From Plutella xylostella (Eukaryota > Arthropoda > Insecta > Lepidoptera > Plutellidae), in assembly GCF_932276165.1 (NCBI RefSeq), contig NC_064002.1:5022001-5086000 (forward strand): DNA of 64,000 nt, given 5' to 3'. How positions within the stretch are numbered: position 1 is the stretch's first letter; the number at the start of each line of letters is the position of its first letter. The position numbers and the translations under genes are program-made. Under the pieces are notes generated by a model. That model did not search any database. It saw only the letters and a program-made list of their open reading frames with translations, and had not been told where the DNA came from. Below are positions 1 through 14,300 of this stretch, piece after piece.

Positions 1-1634
1 GCTGCAGTCGACTGCATGTCACCGCTGCGCTTGTCTGCAACCCTCGTAGACTTTGGGGACTGATTTGTGATCGTAACTTGAAATTTTAGCGTTAAATTTT
101 CATGAATTTCTATTTAAATAAAAGATGGTAGAAGGATTAGAGCACTAGAGATCTCCTGGAATCCATACCAATGTTTACTTTACATTAGTTTGATGATGAG
201 ATAAGTTTTTTTTTATAAGTAGGTATCTAGAGTATCTACTATAGCCTAGATAGGTATCTACCTATCTAGGCTCTAACTACCATCACACAACACAATATGT
301 TACTAACATACGTACCTAGTTACCTAGGTGTAAGTACATTTGCAAGTTGCACACATTATTCGTCTGTGCCTAAGTTGCGGGCTGGGGCCAACACCTGCCC
401 ACTAACACTAAAATTACTGTTTCAGTCAGCCTTAAATTTTCAATCGACTAGCATAATATAAAGGCCGTATACTTAGCTTTGTTTAAGAATTTATCAGACA
501 ATGGAACTAAGTAAAATGTGATCTTATACGGCTCAGATTTTTATAGAGTTAATATCAAGTACTTTTTTTACCAAAAAATATACATACTTATACCTAACAA
601 CCAAGCTCTTAGCTTAGTTTTACTATTCCAATAGCATTAAACGACATCCATCTCCTCAGTCCCCGTTCTCATTATATATGAGTCCCGGGATAAACGAGTC
701 AGGAGGTCGTAAAGTTCAAAGGATGGGCTATATGACTTTTGCTGAAGTCTCATTTAGTTGATGGTCCCACTCAGTGGGTCATGAAGTGCTCCTGTCGAAA
801 CGATCAAGTGATCAAGGTATAAGTAAGTAGTGAAGCCGTCCGCTTAATCAGTAGGTAGGTAGGTAGGTATACCTATCTACTATCCAGCTATTCGATAGAT
901 AATTTAGTAGGCATGTGTTAGAACCCTATTTTAAGGAACTTGTGGTGGGTAAGTATGGTATCGCGATCTTACTGGGGTACTTAGGTAGGTAGTTATAATA
1001 CCTAAGATTACTTAGGAATTTTTACCTACTTAGGTTGTTACCTACAATTTACATATGAGTAAATAGATAAATCGAAACCTCGGCTATAGGTATAAGTATT
1101 ATATTAGACCCTATGTGAAAGTACTTTTATACTTACCTACGCTTTCTAGGCTAGGTCTATTTTTAAGCAACAAGTCGTTAGTAACTCAGTATACTTTTTA
1201 AGTATGTACTTAGGTATACCAATACCAACATAATAAACAATACAAAAATAACAATAGTTGAATACACGAAAGGCGTCACGAAAGCTTTCATAAAATTCAG
1301 TTAAAAGTTAGAAATCAAATTAAATTCGCCCCTTCAACTAAATTCCATTTTCCTTCACGACTTCATTAACCGCGGCCATTCCGGTGAGCCTCAGTAATGA
1401 CCTCAAAAGTCGTTAAATCAAGATCGAAGGGTCAGATAAAAAAGTATAAAAAGTAACTGAAATTTAATACTGTTATCAAGTCGCCTTTGACGTCACTCTT
1501 TGTTAGCACTAAGTAATCTCTCCCGTTATTTAGATATATTTATTTCAATAATCTCAAAATAACACTTTGTAAAGTTAAAGTCACAGCTTTTCCTTACGCT
1601 GTAGAAAGGATTTAGGCTATATCCTAATTGACAA
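1..1634. other. Intergenic, no gene seen
   Basis: AT-rich sequence without a convincing coding exon on either strand. It contains a short GGTA microsatellite near 851-869 and many TAGGTA/ACCTA words, which are common in this window. The first about 60 bases are more GC-rich and could be the edge of a neighbouring exon, but I cannot assign it. Confidence 0.5.
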
Positions 1635-1635
1635 C

Positions 1636-1830
1636 CGGATGGAGCAGTGATTAGTGACCCTGGCTCCCAGGCTGTTGTGCCGGGGTCCCGGGTTTAATCC
1701 CGGGTTGGTGGAGATACTACTTTATGATAAACAAGTAACATTTTTGTTCTCGAGTTTGATGTGTTATTATATCTCCAACCCACCATCCATGGGTAAATAA
1801 GAGGCTATGTCCTGCAGTGGTTTACTTATT
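1636..1830 (+). mobile_element. tRNA-derived SINE (degenerate)
   Basis: A tRNA-like head has an A-box-like stretch (GGAGCAGTGATTAGTGAC) and a B-box-like GGGTTTAATCCC about 45 bases later. These are the RNA polymerase III promoter boxes expected of a tRNA-derived SINE. The body is unrelated to tRNA. No clear target-site duplication was found, so the ends are approximate. It does not fold as an intact tRNA gene. Confidence 0.5.
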
Positions 1831-3267
1831 ACTTAGGTACTTACATGATGTGTGTTTGTGTTTCATACTTAGGTATACCTAGTTTGTTGGAGCCTACCTA
1901 TGTAGATAATTTATTTGATAGGTTCTCCTCTCCACAAATCTTATTCTCAAGTTCCTTTGCATCTATCAAACAACCGACTATAGGTACCTAGGTACGATCA
2001 GCAGAGGTGTAGATATCCATCGCTCCGTCGGGCCTGACCTGAGGCCAAACACCGGAGCACCCGGCCCAGTTATCGCATTACACGGGGGCGGCGGGCGCGG
2101 CGCAGCGACTGAAGTGCTATCCAACACGTTATCCATCAAAATATCACACTGCAAAATCTCGGAAAATAAAAGAACCCCAGATAGCCAGAGGGAAATGAGC
2201 GAGTCGGGTGAAAATATCGAGAACGGTGGATTTTTATGCTTTTTTTCCTTTCGGCGAGTTCAACATCTCGTTATGGCGCGTCTGTTACTACCGACGTTAT
2301 TATGGGGACGTAAATTGAATTATTATTTTAACAAGACGGTTCTTTGCAGCTTTGAAGATCGTTTGACCCGACTCCTGCCTTTCGTTAGGTATCGGAAGAT
2401 TCAAGTCGTCATTCTTCTGTTTTGCTTTAAGTATCAGTACTACTGTACTTACTTGTTATTCTATGGTAAGTATAAGTTAGTAATGTTACTTGCGAAAGTT
2501 TTTCCAAACAGTCAAGACCAATTTAGTATTGAATAATGTTATAATAGGATGACTGTAATGAATTTATGAAAGTACTTACATAGAGAGTAGAATTTTAACT
2601 ACGTACCTACTAACAGTAAGTTCACTGATAAACTGATAGTTCCTTTTACGTAAGTGTTATAGTTATAGCTGTGTGCGGGCAGCATCATACGCATACCGTA
2701 CAGATATCCCCGACTTTGGCATCTACCTTCATACCAACATGGTGGGCGCAGGCTGATACACGACGGATAATGCTTATCCCCAAAAAAACTGGCGGTGCCC
2801 GTGTGCATATAGCCTATCCTAAGATTCCTAAGTGCGTGGCTTTGTAATCCACGCGGCAGGCCACCCGACGCACCTCACACATAAAAACAGGACCCTAAAT
2901 AATGGGACAAGATTGCCTAGCTGTAGAAAAGAGGGTGCTATGAAAGCGGTCATAATACCTACGCAGTGAACGGCTTTGAAGAGCCACCCCAGTCTTTGCC
3001 TTAGATTTAACGCACTGATAAAATCTTTAATCTTCGCACCTTTTCGTATGGGTGCCGGCCAAGTTTTATAAATAGAGCTTGTTTTTTGTAGAGAAGATGA
3101 GACCAGGCGGATAAGAATCTTGAGTTTGCTCCAAGTGACGATATACATTCATAGTATGACCGCTACGTAGTATCCTAGGTAGGTATGCAGGTTTTATAAG
3201 TTACTTCATATACATACTTCTGTACTTACCTACTGTATTAACATGGAAGTTTTCTACTTCCATGTAC
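1831..3267. other. Intergenic, no gene seen
   Basis: No supported coding exon. A GC-rich patch at about 2020-2115 stands out from its surroundings and could be a promoter or 5' UTR of an unseen transcript. The 140-codon open frame that follows it starts with GTG, has no recognisable domain and was not accepted. Confidence 0.4.
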
Positions 3268-3535
3268 AAAAAAAAAAAACAAACACGCACTCACGCCTTG
3301 TACCAATGTACTCCCTTGCGGGGTAGGCAGAGGTGCATTGCTGCACCCACTTTTCGCCAGAGTGTTATGTTAGTCCCAATGTAATAGGGGGCGGGCCTAT
3401 TGCCATTTTACGGGCACATCCAAGACCCGAGAACAAATATCTGTGTTTAAACAAATATCTGCCCCGGCCGGGAATCGAACCCGGGACCATCGGCTCAGTA
3501 GTCAGGTCACTAACCACTACGCCATTCGGTCGTCC
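3268..3535 (-). mobile_element. Full-length lepidopteran-type SINE with TSD
   Basis: Read on the minus strand, the element begins GGACGACCGAATGGCGTAG (A box). It has the B box GGGTTCGATTCCC about 50 bases in, a tRNA-unrelated body, and ends in a homopolymer run at 3268-3280. The 6-base word ATGTAC occurs immediately outside both ends (3262-3267 and 3536-3541), consistent with a target-site duplication. The tail region has wording typical of SINEs I know from moths, but the subfamily was not named. Confidence 0.75.
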
Positions 3536-3582
3536 ATGTACCTAAGTATATTATTATGGTTTTGGTTTATGATGCTGCACAT

Positions 3583-3720
3583 TTGCCATCCGCATGGCGT
3601 AATGGTTAGTAGGTAACTAGTTATCACTGACTTTTGTACCGGGATCGATCCCCATTCGGGCATATTCAACGGGTCTAGCCCACTATTACTTACTAATATT
3701 TGAAATACAAGCTGCACCTA
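3583..3720 (+). mobile_element. Second tRNA-derived SINE-like fragment
   Basis: An A-box-like ATGGCGTAATGGTTAG near 3593 is followed by a B-box-like GGGATCGATCC near 3641. It lies just right of the complete SINE and is in the opposite orientation. It diverges from that copy, so it is another subfamily or an old copy. Ends are approximate. Confidence 0.45.
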
Positions 3721-5387
3721 TTCGGCATGATGGCATGCACCTATTCAATACACATGCATACCTACCTACCCCGTAAGTGCGTACCTAGTGGGTAAGGTAG
3801 AAATTACTAAATGAAGGCAGTGTGTGTTGCTCTTTCGATAATGAATGTTGGTTTATTGGTATACTGATTTGTAGTCTACTACGTACTTTGCATTTTAAGT
3901 TTTAAATAATAATTATCACCCCGGCCCAACCAGCACATGTAAAAAAACACAATCATTTAAATTTGAATATATTTATTTGTAAATTAACTCGTCCAACTAA
4001 TTTTAGCAATAAATTGGCTCAGGTAAACCTGCCGAACCCTTCTGCTAATTCATCCATGATTCCCTTCCATTTCTCCATGCGACCTGAGCAAGGCGGCCAC
4101 TACGACCAAAATACAGTTTAAAACATCCAAATTATCAAATTTAACGGTAAAATAACAACTTCAAATACAATTAAGCCTGCGTATTACAATCAAATAAGTT
4201 AATAAAATCGTTATAGCAAATAAAATGATAACCAAAATAGTGAAATGTGACAATAAATTAATCATAGGAGAGTGATTTTAAAATATTATAGAGCTTATTC
4301 TCACAGATTTACTACAGAAAGGAGAGTTAGGTACGTGAGTCCACGCGAGATAATTTACAAAGCTGTTAGTGTTACTATTGTTACCGAAAGTTTTCCGTTC
4401 TCAACGGTAGTGGTAACTACGGAACCTACAAGCGAGCTATGTACAGTACATTATGTACCTGACCTACAGTGTACTTTACCAGTGCTTAGTATACTAGCTA
4501 ATAATATCTGAAATAGAATATCGTTATACGAGTGCAGGAAAAAGTTAAACAATATCACCGACAACGTTCGACGTCTTTGACTAGCAAATGAAACGCGAAG
4601 GCGATGCGCTAACTACAACATTGTACCGAGAATATTGTTAATTAATATTAATAAAAAAAATTAGTAATTTTATCATTTTCTACTAAGTAAATCAAATTAC
4701 CGTCCTGCATTTAGTGTGAATTTATTATGATTTTACTGTATTATATCATAAAATTATTTGAAAAAAAAAAAGAAATTGTTTATAACAAAAGAGTGGAGAC
4801 ACGTGAGAATGCGGCGTTGCGACAAAAATAAAAATAAACCAACTACACTCACGTTTAATGCTACGTTAAATAAATAAATAGGATTTATCTAACTAGTCTA
4901 CCTATAATAGTATTAAGTTAAATACTGACAAAAGACAAAATAAAATGAACATTTAATGTAAATCTCCGCGAGTTAGTTCGTTTCGAGTGTGACACTGAAT
5001 CGTCCGGTGCTGGCTACGGTTCAGGTACCGTCGTAGGGTGAACCTATTACTTCACAACTCTGCTCTAAAACATACCATTCATTAAACTTATTTTTATACT
5101 GAAACACAGGTATTATACGTCAAAAATCGATAAGCTATAAATTCCGAATGATATTATTCACAACCGTGCAAGCCAACTTTGCCGAAGCAAAAGATGGCAA
5201 CCCTGAAATATTTTTAAAATAGTAACCCTCAATTAACTGTCAATCTGACACATTGCCTACTGTTATTATTCTGACGTTTCAATGATAACCTCATTGGATT
5301 AAAATAACTTTTTACGGCAAAGTTAGTGGCACGGTTGTAGAGTAGGGTTGCTTCACAATAGGGGATGTGAGATGTGGTGGTGAATGC
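3721..5387 (-). other. Probable Ogdh 3' UTR and intergenic DNA
   Basis: This is the stretch downstream (minus strand) of the Ogdh stop codon. Several reverse-complement AATAAA words are present (for example near 3969 and 4718), so the 3' UTR could end at either. I see no other coding exon. The exact cleavage site cannot be told from sequence alone. Confidence 0.35.
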
Positions 5388-8300
5388 TTAGAGCATGCTG
5401 AACTCTTCGAGGAGATTTCGGAGTTCCTTGTTGTGAGCGGCCTTGGAGCCGGTGGCGGGCGAGGCGGCCGTCGCGCGCCCGTTGTAGCTGAAACAAACAT
5501 TACAGTTAGATGTGTTTATTTTAAGAACATATATCAGTACCAACGTAACTGACCTGTAACATAATACCCTTAACAGTAAGATATTTTCTTATTAAAAATC
5601 CGCAACAGCCTATATTTTTTTATTGTAGAAACATGTCATTACCTCCATGAATTACAACAGTTTTTACCACACAAAAATAAGTAGGTACAATAGTTTTAAT
5701 AAAGTGCAGATAATGTAATTAGAAACGTTCTAAAACTTAAAACAACGAGATAGTCAAAGTGATATGCGAGACAGAACTAAAATATGACAGCGACATATAC
5801 CTACCCCCGAATTCATAGAATGAACTATAGCGATCAGCTTACAGACAGTGCTTTCTATGAATTCGGGGGTTATATTGCAAAATGGCTTTATACAAATAGA
5901 GATATAATTATATGCAACATGAACAAAAAATATTGAGAACGCCCCAGCCGCCAATACGACAAAATAGCACCGTACAATACTACAGCCAGCAGTGGAAGCC
6001 ACATAAGGTGCTAATGCAATATTTCTCACCTAATGGTGCGCGGTACTAGCTCAGTCTCTGTTTCGGTTTGGGGCGCGGGCGGCTCAGCTTTGCCGAACAG
6101 TTTGCTAAACCACCCCTGGTCTTGGGACTTTGCCCTGTAACCAACACCCAAAAATTGTACAATCATTTAAATTTAGATTTATAGGGTTGTTGTGCCCTTT
6201 GGGAGGTTGGTAGGTAGATCGGGGGTGGTTAGGAGAGGGATTGCTGCGTTGGACTAAAATTACAAAGTATTACTTCTACCTACAGGAATTGCATGAAATT
6301 ATTAATGACAAAAATATGGTATAAAGTCGAAAAATACCTAAACTTGAGCGTCTCAATTTATTTATGATACGATATTTAGTATTTACTACTCAGAGTACGG
6401 GAAACTAAAATATATTTATCTGCACTTTATTGAAAAACATAGTAAAAACTGTGTTATATGTTACAGCTGGTTTGTATTATAGTCGGTAACATGCAATTAC
6501 TTACTCACTGATTGGCCCACTGCCATATTGGATTCACTTTATTTCTCTAGCCTTTCTGGAATCTTCTGTGAAGCTACAGAACCATAGACACCACATCCTT
6601 ATTCCGAGGAGCAGTCGAGCAAAAAAATTTACTGGCGACCTGCGATACCCAAAAAATAAAAAGAACAGTACAATGTGTCCAGTCTAACCTGATCTGCTTC
6701 TGGTTGAGCAGCAGCGTGCGGAAGCGCGGCTCGACGTAGCTCCACGAGCCCTGGTTCTTGTGCTCCTCCTGGCTCCACACCAGTTGGGCGTTCGGGTACT
6801 TGGCGACCTCCGCCTTGATCAGGTCGAAGGGGAACGGAGAGATTTGCTCCAATCTGTGAGGGAAGAAATTGAGTTTTAGCATAGATAATATATGCCCTTA
6901 TTATAACACGTAGTCTAAAGCTAGGTTTCAACCAGAACAATATTTAGCCTTCGTTTTATAATAATTATGTACCTGTGGTCTGTGAATTAAATATATAATT
7001 GAAAGAATTAGGTCTCAATGTCAAACATTAGTGTCAAAGATATTTCTAATACAGGAAAAACACTGAATCTATAATTTCACATAATATTCAACTCATTAAA
7101 AACTTACCTAGCAATAGCGATATCCTTTTCCAGTCCCTTCTCGCGGCGTTGCTTCAGCAGGTCGTAGTAGACGCGTCCGGAGCAGAACACCAGCTTGCGC
7201 ACATTGCCTGGCTCTTGGGCCGCCGGGCCCTCGTCAGGGATCAATCTGGGAATAAAGAACACCTATTAAAACATGTTTAACATGTTTTTTTGAGCTCCAA
7301 CATACTCTGAGCTCGACCTTCCTCATGCAGGCTACCTGTCAAAGATCGAGCCGACTAGGTGTCGTCATTTCCGTAATTTTTCGACCAGTTCTTCGATCTG
7401 TCGTCGCAGTATGTAGAAATACGGCGCAGTGGATATAGTATAAGAGTTTTAAATAATATATTATCCAACTAATTTATGAATAAATAAACAAATAAATAAA
7501 CTGCTTGTAGCATTAAGTCCACCCTTTGTACACTTATTTTTATATTTGTGCAATAAAGGATTAAATAAATAAATAAATAAATAAATAATTGAAAGTTTAG
7601 TTTTCCGTAGCCAAACTCGTTTCAATTCGCAACATTTCGATCCTTCGAGCCGGACAAACGTTACCTGCGGAAGCTGGTGCCCTCGTTCATCTCGTCGAAG
7701 GGCGACTTGGCCTCGGGGTGGCGCAGCAGGCTCTTGGGCGTCATCAGTATGAGCGGCTTGCGGAACGGCAGCGCGATCTGCCGCCGCAGGATGTGGAAGT
7801 ACGACGCGGGGCTCGAGCAGTTCGCCACTATCCAGTTGGCGTCGTGCAGTTGGCGCACTGGGGGAGAAATAAGGGTTTAAGTTGCGGGTAAATGTTTCAG
7901 GTATTTGTTTGTACAAGGCATAGGTGACTTGCACTGAACAATTAAACGAAATTAAATCTATTGCTGTCCTGCTCAGTCAGTATACTGTCAAAGAAAGATA
8001 GCATTTTTTTTGTTTATATGTTTGGTGCAAGTCACCCATAGTGTTTAAGGTTAAACTGGAAGTTTAATGTCTATTTGTGGCATTGCAGCTCGCTCCGAGA
8101 TCTCATTGAACAAAATCTGTTTTGACTTCCAAATCTAGTTTCATTTTGTCATAACTCGAGTCGATTTTAACATTTCATTATTGAAGAGAAAGTAAGGTTT
8201 TAGGAGAGACAGGAAACAACCGTCCAATTATGTTTAACTCAAGTAACTATAATGATGGGTATAATGTCAATAGTGAAGATATTAAAGTAAATACCTTCAA

Positions 8301-11300
8301 AGTCGGGGCTCTCCGGCGGCATGTAGTCGGGGTCGTCGGAGCTCATCTGCAGGAAACGCTCCAGACGGGCCGACGAGTGCTCGGGACCCTGGGGAATAAA
8401 TTACATAGGTTATTATTACTGATAATTAACGTTACGTTGATAATTAGGTCGTTGTTATGCCGATGGCAATGAATTGAAAAGCGAACGCCGACCTCAGTAG
8501 ATTGCATCGTCCGTATGATACAGAAAATCTGCATCTCACTTCAGCGTGGCTGTCTTGTGTCTTCAACAGAAAAATAAGAAAGTACAATAAAATTCACGAT
8601 AATGGATCATAATTCCGGCCTCATAGGTGAATGAAAAGCAGCAATCAGTCAGAGCGCGTCAATGCAGTAATAGACAAATGGTGACTCAGTGGCATAATAG
8701 AGCGCACTAATGACGTATTCCACCTCACACCTCTAAATAGACCTAAGAGATCGCTCTTTAAAGATCCTCTTACACCTCCACAAGCCACATACCATGCCCT
8801 CCATCCCTCCCGGTAGCATCATACCAATATGGACCGAGCAGCATAACGCAGTAATGGCGTCGCTTATTATTCCTTTCTCATTATACCTAAAAAGGCCCAT
8901 TTAGATGTTTTATTTTCCACATACCATGCCCTCCATGCCGTGCGACAAATGGCGACGCAGTGGCATAATAGAGCGCACTAATGGTGTCGCTTGGTCTTGC
9001 TTGACGTATTCCACCCCGCACCTCCCAAGAGACCTAAAATATCGCTATACAGGTTGTTGCAAAAACCTTCAGCTTTGTATGGCTTTTTGCAACACCCTGT
9101 AGATAGTTCCTCTTACATCTCAAACCACATACCATGCCCTCCATGCCGTGCGGCTGCAGCAGCACGAGGCCGGACTGGCGCACCCACTTGGCCTGTCCGC
9201 TCGAGATGAACTGGTCGATGATGCACTGCGCCACGTTGTTGAAGTCTCCGAACTGAGCCTCCCATAGGACGAGAGCGTTCGGGTTGGTCACGGAGTAGCC
9301 GACCTCGAAGCCGAGCACACCTGTGGGGTAGGGCATGTTAGAATACACATAATACTGTCTCTAATGTAAATAAAGCGATCAAGAATGTCTATACAGCTAA
9401 TGCGTTTCAAGTTGCCGCTACACGGGTTCGTTATCGACGTAGATAAACGTGACTATATCACAATTCGCCATAAATGCGGTGCAGTAATTGGTGGAACGCG
9501 CACCGAACGAGTTTATAGATGTCAATAACGAACCTGTGTAGCAGCTTCAGTTCCCATATCAGTAAGTTTTTTAACAGCACTATTGTTGCGTGCCTCGCTA
9601 CCTTCCTATACTGTTTAACAGGTTACGGTTTCCATCACGCACGCGGGATGGTCGCTATTTTCCCGCGTCTCGCGTTCATATTCCTCGCGTCACGATGAAT
9701 GCTTGTTTGAAGCATGCGGGGCAATCCCGCATGCGTGAGTAAATCCGAATGCTTTTAAAAACATCCTATGTTCGAGTCTACCGCACCGGTAATCGGTTCC
9801 CCGACACACACGTACCGTACTCGGACAGCGAGCTGTGCACACGGTGTACGGCGCCTGGTCCGGGTAGAGGTGCAGTACGTCGCCTTGTCCACCTTCTGGT
9901 GGTGGAGCTAGTGCAAAGTTGCTATATAGCTAAGGCGCTTGCAGCATCGATATCTATTTTAAGATCATCGTCCGCTTTTCCTAGGAGGTCCACATCACTA
10001 TTACCTCAACCTGCCATAACCGACCTACTGTCTATGATCGCCGAAGTCTTAAGTACCTCGCACTGGTAAGCTGAAGCTGAAGCCTCAGTTGTGCATTGCG
10101 TCATCTTCCATATATTTTTTATCACGTCAATGGGATGTCCCATATGGATATAATTATGGGTGAACGGCGAGCTGCGAGCACAAAACCTGAGCTGGACGGA
10201 GGCCAGAGTAGTTGCTGAGGGCAGAACGGCGTGGCGTATACGCTTGGAAAGTCCCTCTGTACCACTGGGGTACCTTAGGACAGCAACACAACACAACACA
10301 ATGGGTCATATTGCCTAATAGGGCCGAACCGGTAATCGGCTCCCCGACACACACGTACCGTACTCGGACAGCGAGCTGTTGCACACGGTGTACGGCGCCT
10401 GGTCCGGGTAGAGGTGCAGTACGTCGCCTTGTCCACCTTCTGGTGCTGGAGCTGGTGCACACTTGCTATATAGCTATAAGGCGCTTGTAGCTTCGATATC
10501 TATTTTAAGATGATGGTCTACTGTTTTTTTCTAAAAGCTCCACATCACTATTACCTCAACCTTCTTGTCTATGATCGCCAAAGTCTTAAATACCTCGCAC
10601 TGGTAAGAGTGAACACTAACTGCCAGTTTCTATATCTCTATCTATCTATAACTGGTAGTTACTTTCATACGATTTTGACATAATCAAAAGTAACAATCTG
10701 TCAAATCCTATGGAAGTAACTACCAGTTATAGATAGAGTTATAGAAACTTGCAGTAAGTTGTGCATTGCGTCATCTTCCATGTATTTTTTATCACGTCAA
10801 TCATTTTGACGTCGAGACGCAACGCAGCGCAACGCACCAATGTAGCATCAACAGTAAGAACCGGTATTCGGTTCCTCGACAGACACATATCGTACTCGGA
10901 CAGCGAGCTGTTGCACACGGTGTACGGCGCCTGGTCCGGGTAGAGGTGCAGTACGTCGCCTTGTCCACCTTCTGGTGGTGGAGCTGGTGCAAACTTGCTG
11001 TATAGCTAAGGCGCTTGCAGCTTCGATATCTATATTAAGATCATCGTCCGCTTTTCCTAGGTTGTCCACATAGCTACTTCTCCATCCTACTAACCCACCA
11101 CCTGTCTATGATCACCGAAGTCTTAAATACCTCGCACTGGTAAGAGTGAACCCTTAGTCGTGCATTGCGTCATCTTCCATGTATTTTTTATCACGTCAAT
11201 GGCATATTCACGCAAGCAGCACTAATGAGGCCGAACCGGTAATCGGTTCCTCGACAGACACGTACCGTATTCAGACAGCGAGCTGTTGCACACGGTGTAC

Positions 11301-14300
11301 GGCGCCTGGTCCGCATTGCTAAGAGTGAAACCTCACCAACAGTAATGGGTTCCCACGTCAATGTAGCATATTGACGTCGAGACGCCACGCAGCGCAACGC
11401 ACTAATGGTACCGGTGGTAACCGATAATCGGTTCCCCGACAGACACGTACCGTACTCGGACAGCGAGCTGTTGCACACGGTGTACGGCGCCTGGTCCGGG
11501 TAGAGGTGCGCGAGCGCGCAGTACGTCGCCTTGTCCACCTTCTGGTGGTGGAGCACGTGGTGTCTGGGGACAAGGAGTGTGGGGTTAAGTTTTGTTTTGT
11601 TAACGATAATAAGGGTGTGGAAGAAAAAAGGGGAGGCCTTTGCCCAGCAGTGGGAACTAAATAGGCCATATAAATAAATAAAAGAGAATAAAATACGTAT
11701 TTATTACACTGTGGATATGATAACAGTAGATCTCATTGGAAACTCAAATTTTATAGTGCGTCCAAAAACTTCTCCATTTCCAGAAGGAAAGAAGACCAAA
11801 AGGCCGCCGCGTAGACGTTGTAGTGTGCTGTTGGCTTCTCATCCGCTAAAAATGGACAAAAGAGCGGTCAATGCCGCGCAATAGACGAATAGCCACCGAG
11901 CGGCGTAGATGGCACCAATAGCGTCGCTAGGTTCTGACGCATTCCACCATTGGACCAATCAAATGCCATTTTATTACATACCTGTGCGAGAACGTGCCTC
12001 ACTCCACGCTTCAAGTAAGAAACTAAAATGACGGCCGATTGCGTAAGCTACACTCATAAATGAATTATAAGACTGCATAGCGCTATAGACGAATCGCGAT
12101 AGAGCGACCAATAGCGTCGCTATATACTGACGCATACCACCATCCGGACCAATCAAACGCCACCAGACACATACCTGTGCGAGAACGTGCCTCGCTCCAC
12201 GTCCTCCCCGGAATGTTAAGAGAGCAATCGGAGCGCTTCAATGACGAATCGCTATAGAGCGACCAATAGTGTCGCTAGATACTGCCGCATTGCACCATCC
12301 GGACCAATCAAACGCCACCAGACACATACCTGTGCGAGAACGTGCCTCGCTCCACGTCCTCCCCGGACAGGCGCACGTGGATGCCCTCCTTCAGCAGCGA
12401 GCCGAACGCCAACGCCTCGGCCAGCGCCCAGCGCGGCTCTCCACCATCTCCATGCGCGTCTTCAGGATCCGGAGTAGACACTTACTAGCGCTAAACGTCT
12501 CAAGATACTAAAATGGCGGCCGACTGCGCATGATACACTCATAAATGAGTGATAGGAGCGCGCTAATGCCATATCCATGCGAGTCAGAATACGGAATAAC
12601 CCTTAACTAACTAAACGCTTCGAGAACAAAATGGCGGCCGACTTCTACACTCTTAAATGAATGATCCATCGGAGCGCTTCAATGACGAATCGCAATAGAG
12701 CGACCAATAGCGTCGCTCGATTCTAACGCATTCCACCATCCGGACCAATCAAACGCCACTAGACACATACCTGTGCGAGAACGTGCCTCACTCCACTTTC
12801 TCCCATGAAGCGGTCCTTCAATGACGAATCGCGATAGAGCGACCAATGGCGTCGCTCGATTCTAACGCATTCCACCCTCCGTACCAATCAAACGCCACCA
12901 GACACATACCTGTGCGAGAACGTGCCTCGCTCCACGTCCTCCCCGGACAGGCGCACGTGGATGCCCTCCTTCAGCAGCGAGCCGAACGCCATCGCCTCGG
13001 CCAGCGCCCAGTCCACGGTGCGGCTCTCCACCATCTCCATGCGGGTCTTCAGGATGCGGAGTAGACCCTTGTGGATCTCGAACTCGGCGGCGTTGGGGGG
13101 CGGGGAGGAGAAGCGCTTGCCGATGTGCACTAGCGTCTCTTCGTGCACGCCTGTTGGCGACATCTGGGTGGGGAAAGATGGATAGTTATTCTTTTTTTCA
13201 CTTTGTATGAATGAATTTTTGGCAATAAATAAGCATTGACATACTTTTACAGTGCTTAATTTATAATGCGTTTCTTAACGCTGTATGCGTACAATATTTT
13301 TTTACCATATCGGAAATTAGGGTTAATTCTAGCAAGCCTAATTCATACTTTTTTTTATCTTTATCTTTTGGAATGGAATGAATTACAATGCCAATTTCAA
13401 TGTATCACCATAATCATAAAAAAAACAAACGCACTCTCTTATAATATATAAAAACTTAGAACGCATTATAAAATAAAACACATAGCTCACCTTCAAGGGG
13501 TCCTTGCCCTCAAAGAAACCGGACCAAGGCGAGTCCAGCCAGTCCTTGTACTTGATATGCGTCTCCTGTTTCGCCTGGTTGTAGGCGTCTTCGCAGATCT
13601 TGTCATACTTGTCCTTGACGTCTTTCACCTCTTCCGCTGTGACCACGCCTTCGGTGATGAGTTGTTGGGCGTACTTCTCCAATACTGGAAGGAAGGGTGT
13701 TTGGTTAGATGGGTAAGTGTAAAACAAAGGTTTTTACTACCACAGTCATGGTATGGTAATAAGTCTGATGCACAAACCATACGCCTGATGTACTTTCAAT
13801 CTGCTTATATACTTTTTTTTTAACCCTTTTTTTTTCTCACTTTAGCATGCCGTATACAGGATCTTGCTAAGGTATAGTACGAATTTAGTGGTAAGTTAAG
13901 GGAGTCATTCAACAAAAGAAGGAATGCCCACATCCAATTTCGGCTTGCTAGACCTAGATTTATTAACATAAGAAGGGCAAGCACGGGGCGCAATTAAGCC
14001 ATGACAAAAATTCTCCATCGCACTCGCTGCGTGATGTGATGTGAGTGAGCGCGATGCAAAACCTTTTTCACGTCTTACACGCGCCCCGTGCTAGCCCTTC
14101 TGGATACGTCTCAAACCTGGCGGCGTGTTCCTGATCTTCTGGTACATGAGCGGCTGAGTGAACATGGGCTCGTCCACCTCGTTGTGTCCGTTGCGGCGGT
14201 AGCCCACGATGTCGATGACCACATCCTTGTGGAACGTGCTGCGCCACTCGGCGGCCACGTTGCACACGTGCATCACGGCTTCGGGGTTGTCGCTGTTCAC

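Noticed and set aside
2114..2536. 140-codon open frame on the plus strand
   Set aside because: Starts with GTG, no recognisable domain, poor codon character and no splice or promoter support.
9816..12800. CRISPR-like or gene-family array because of repeated units
   Set aside because: The units are copies of exon ends and intron sequence with variable spacing; no short identical repeats with unique spacers.
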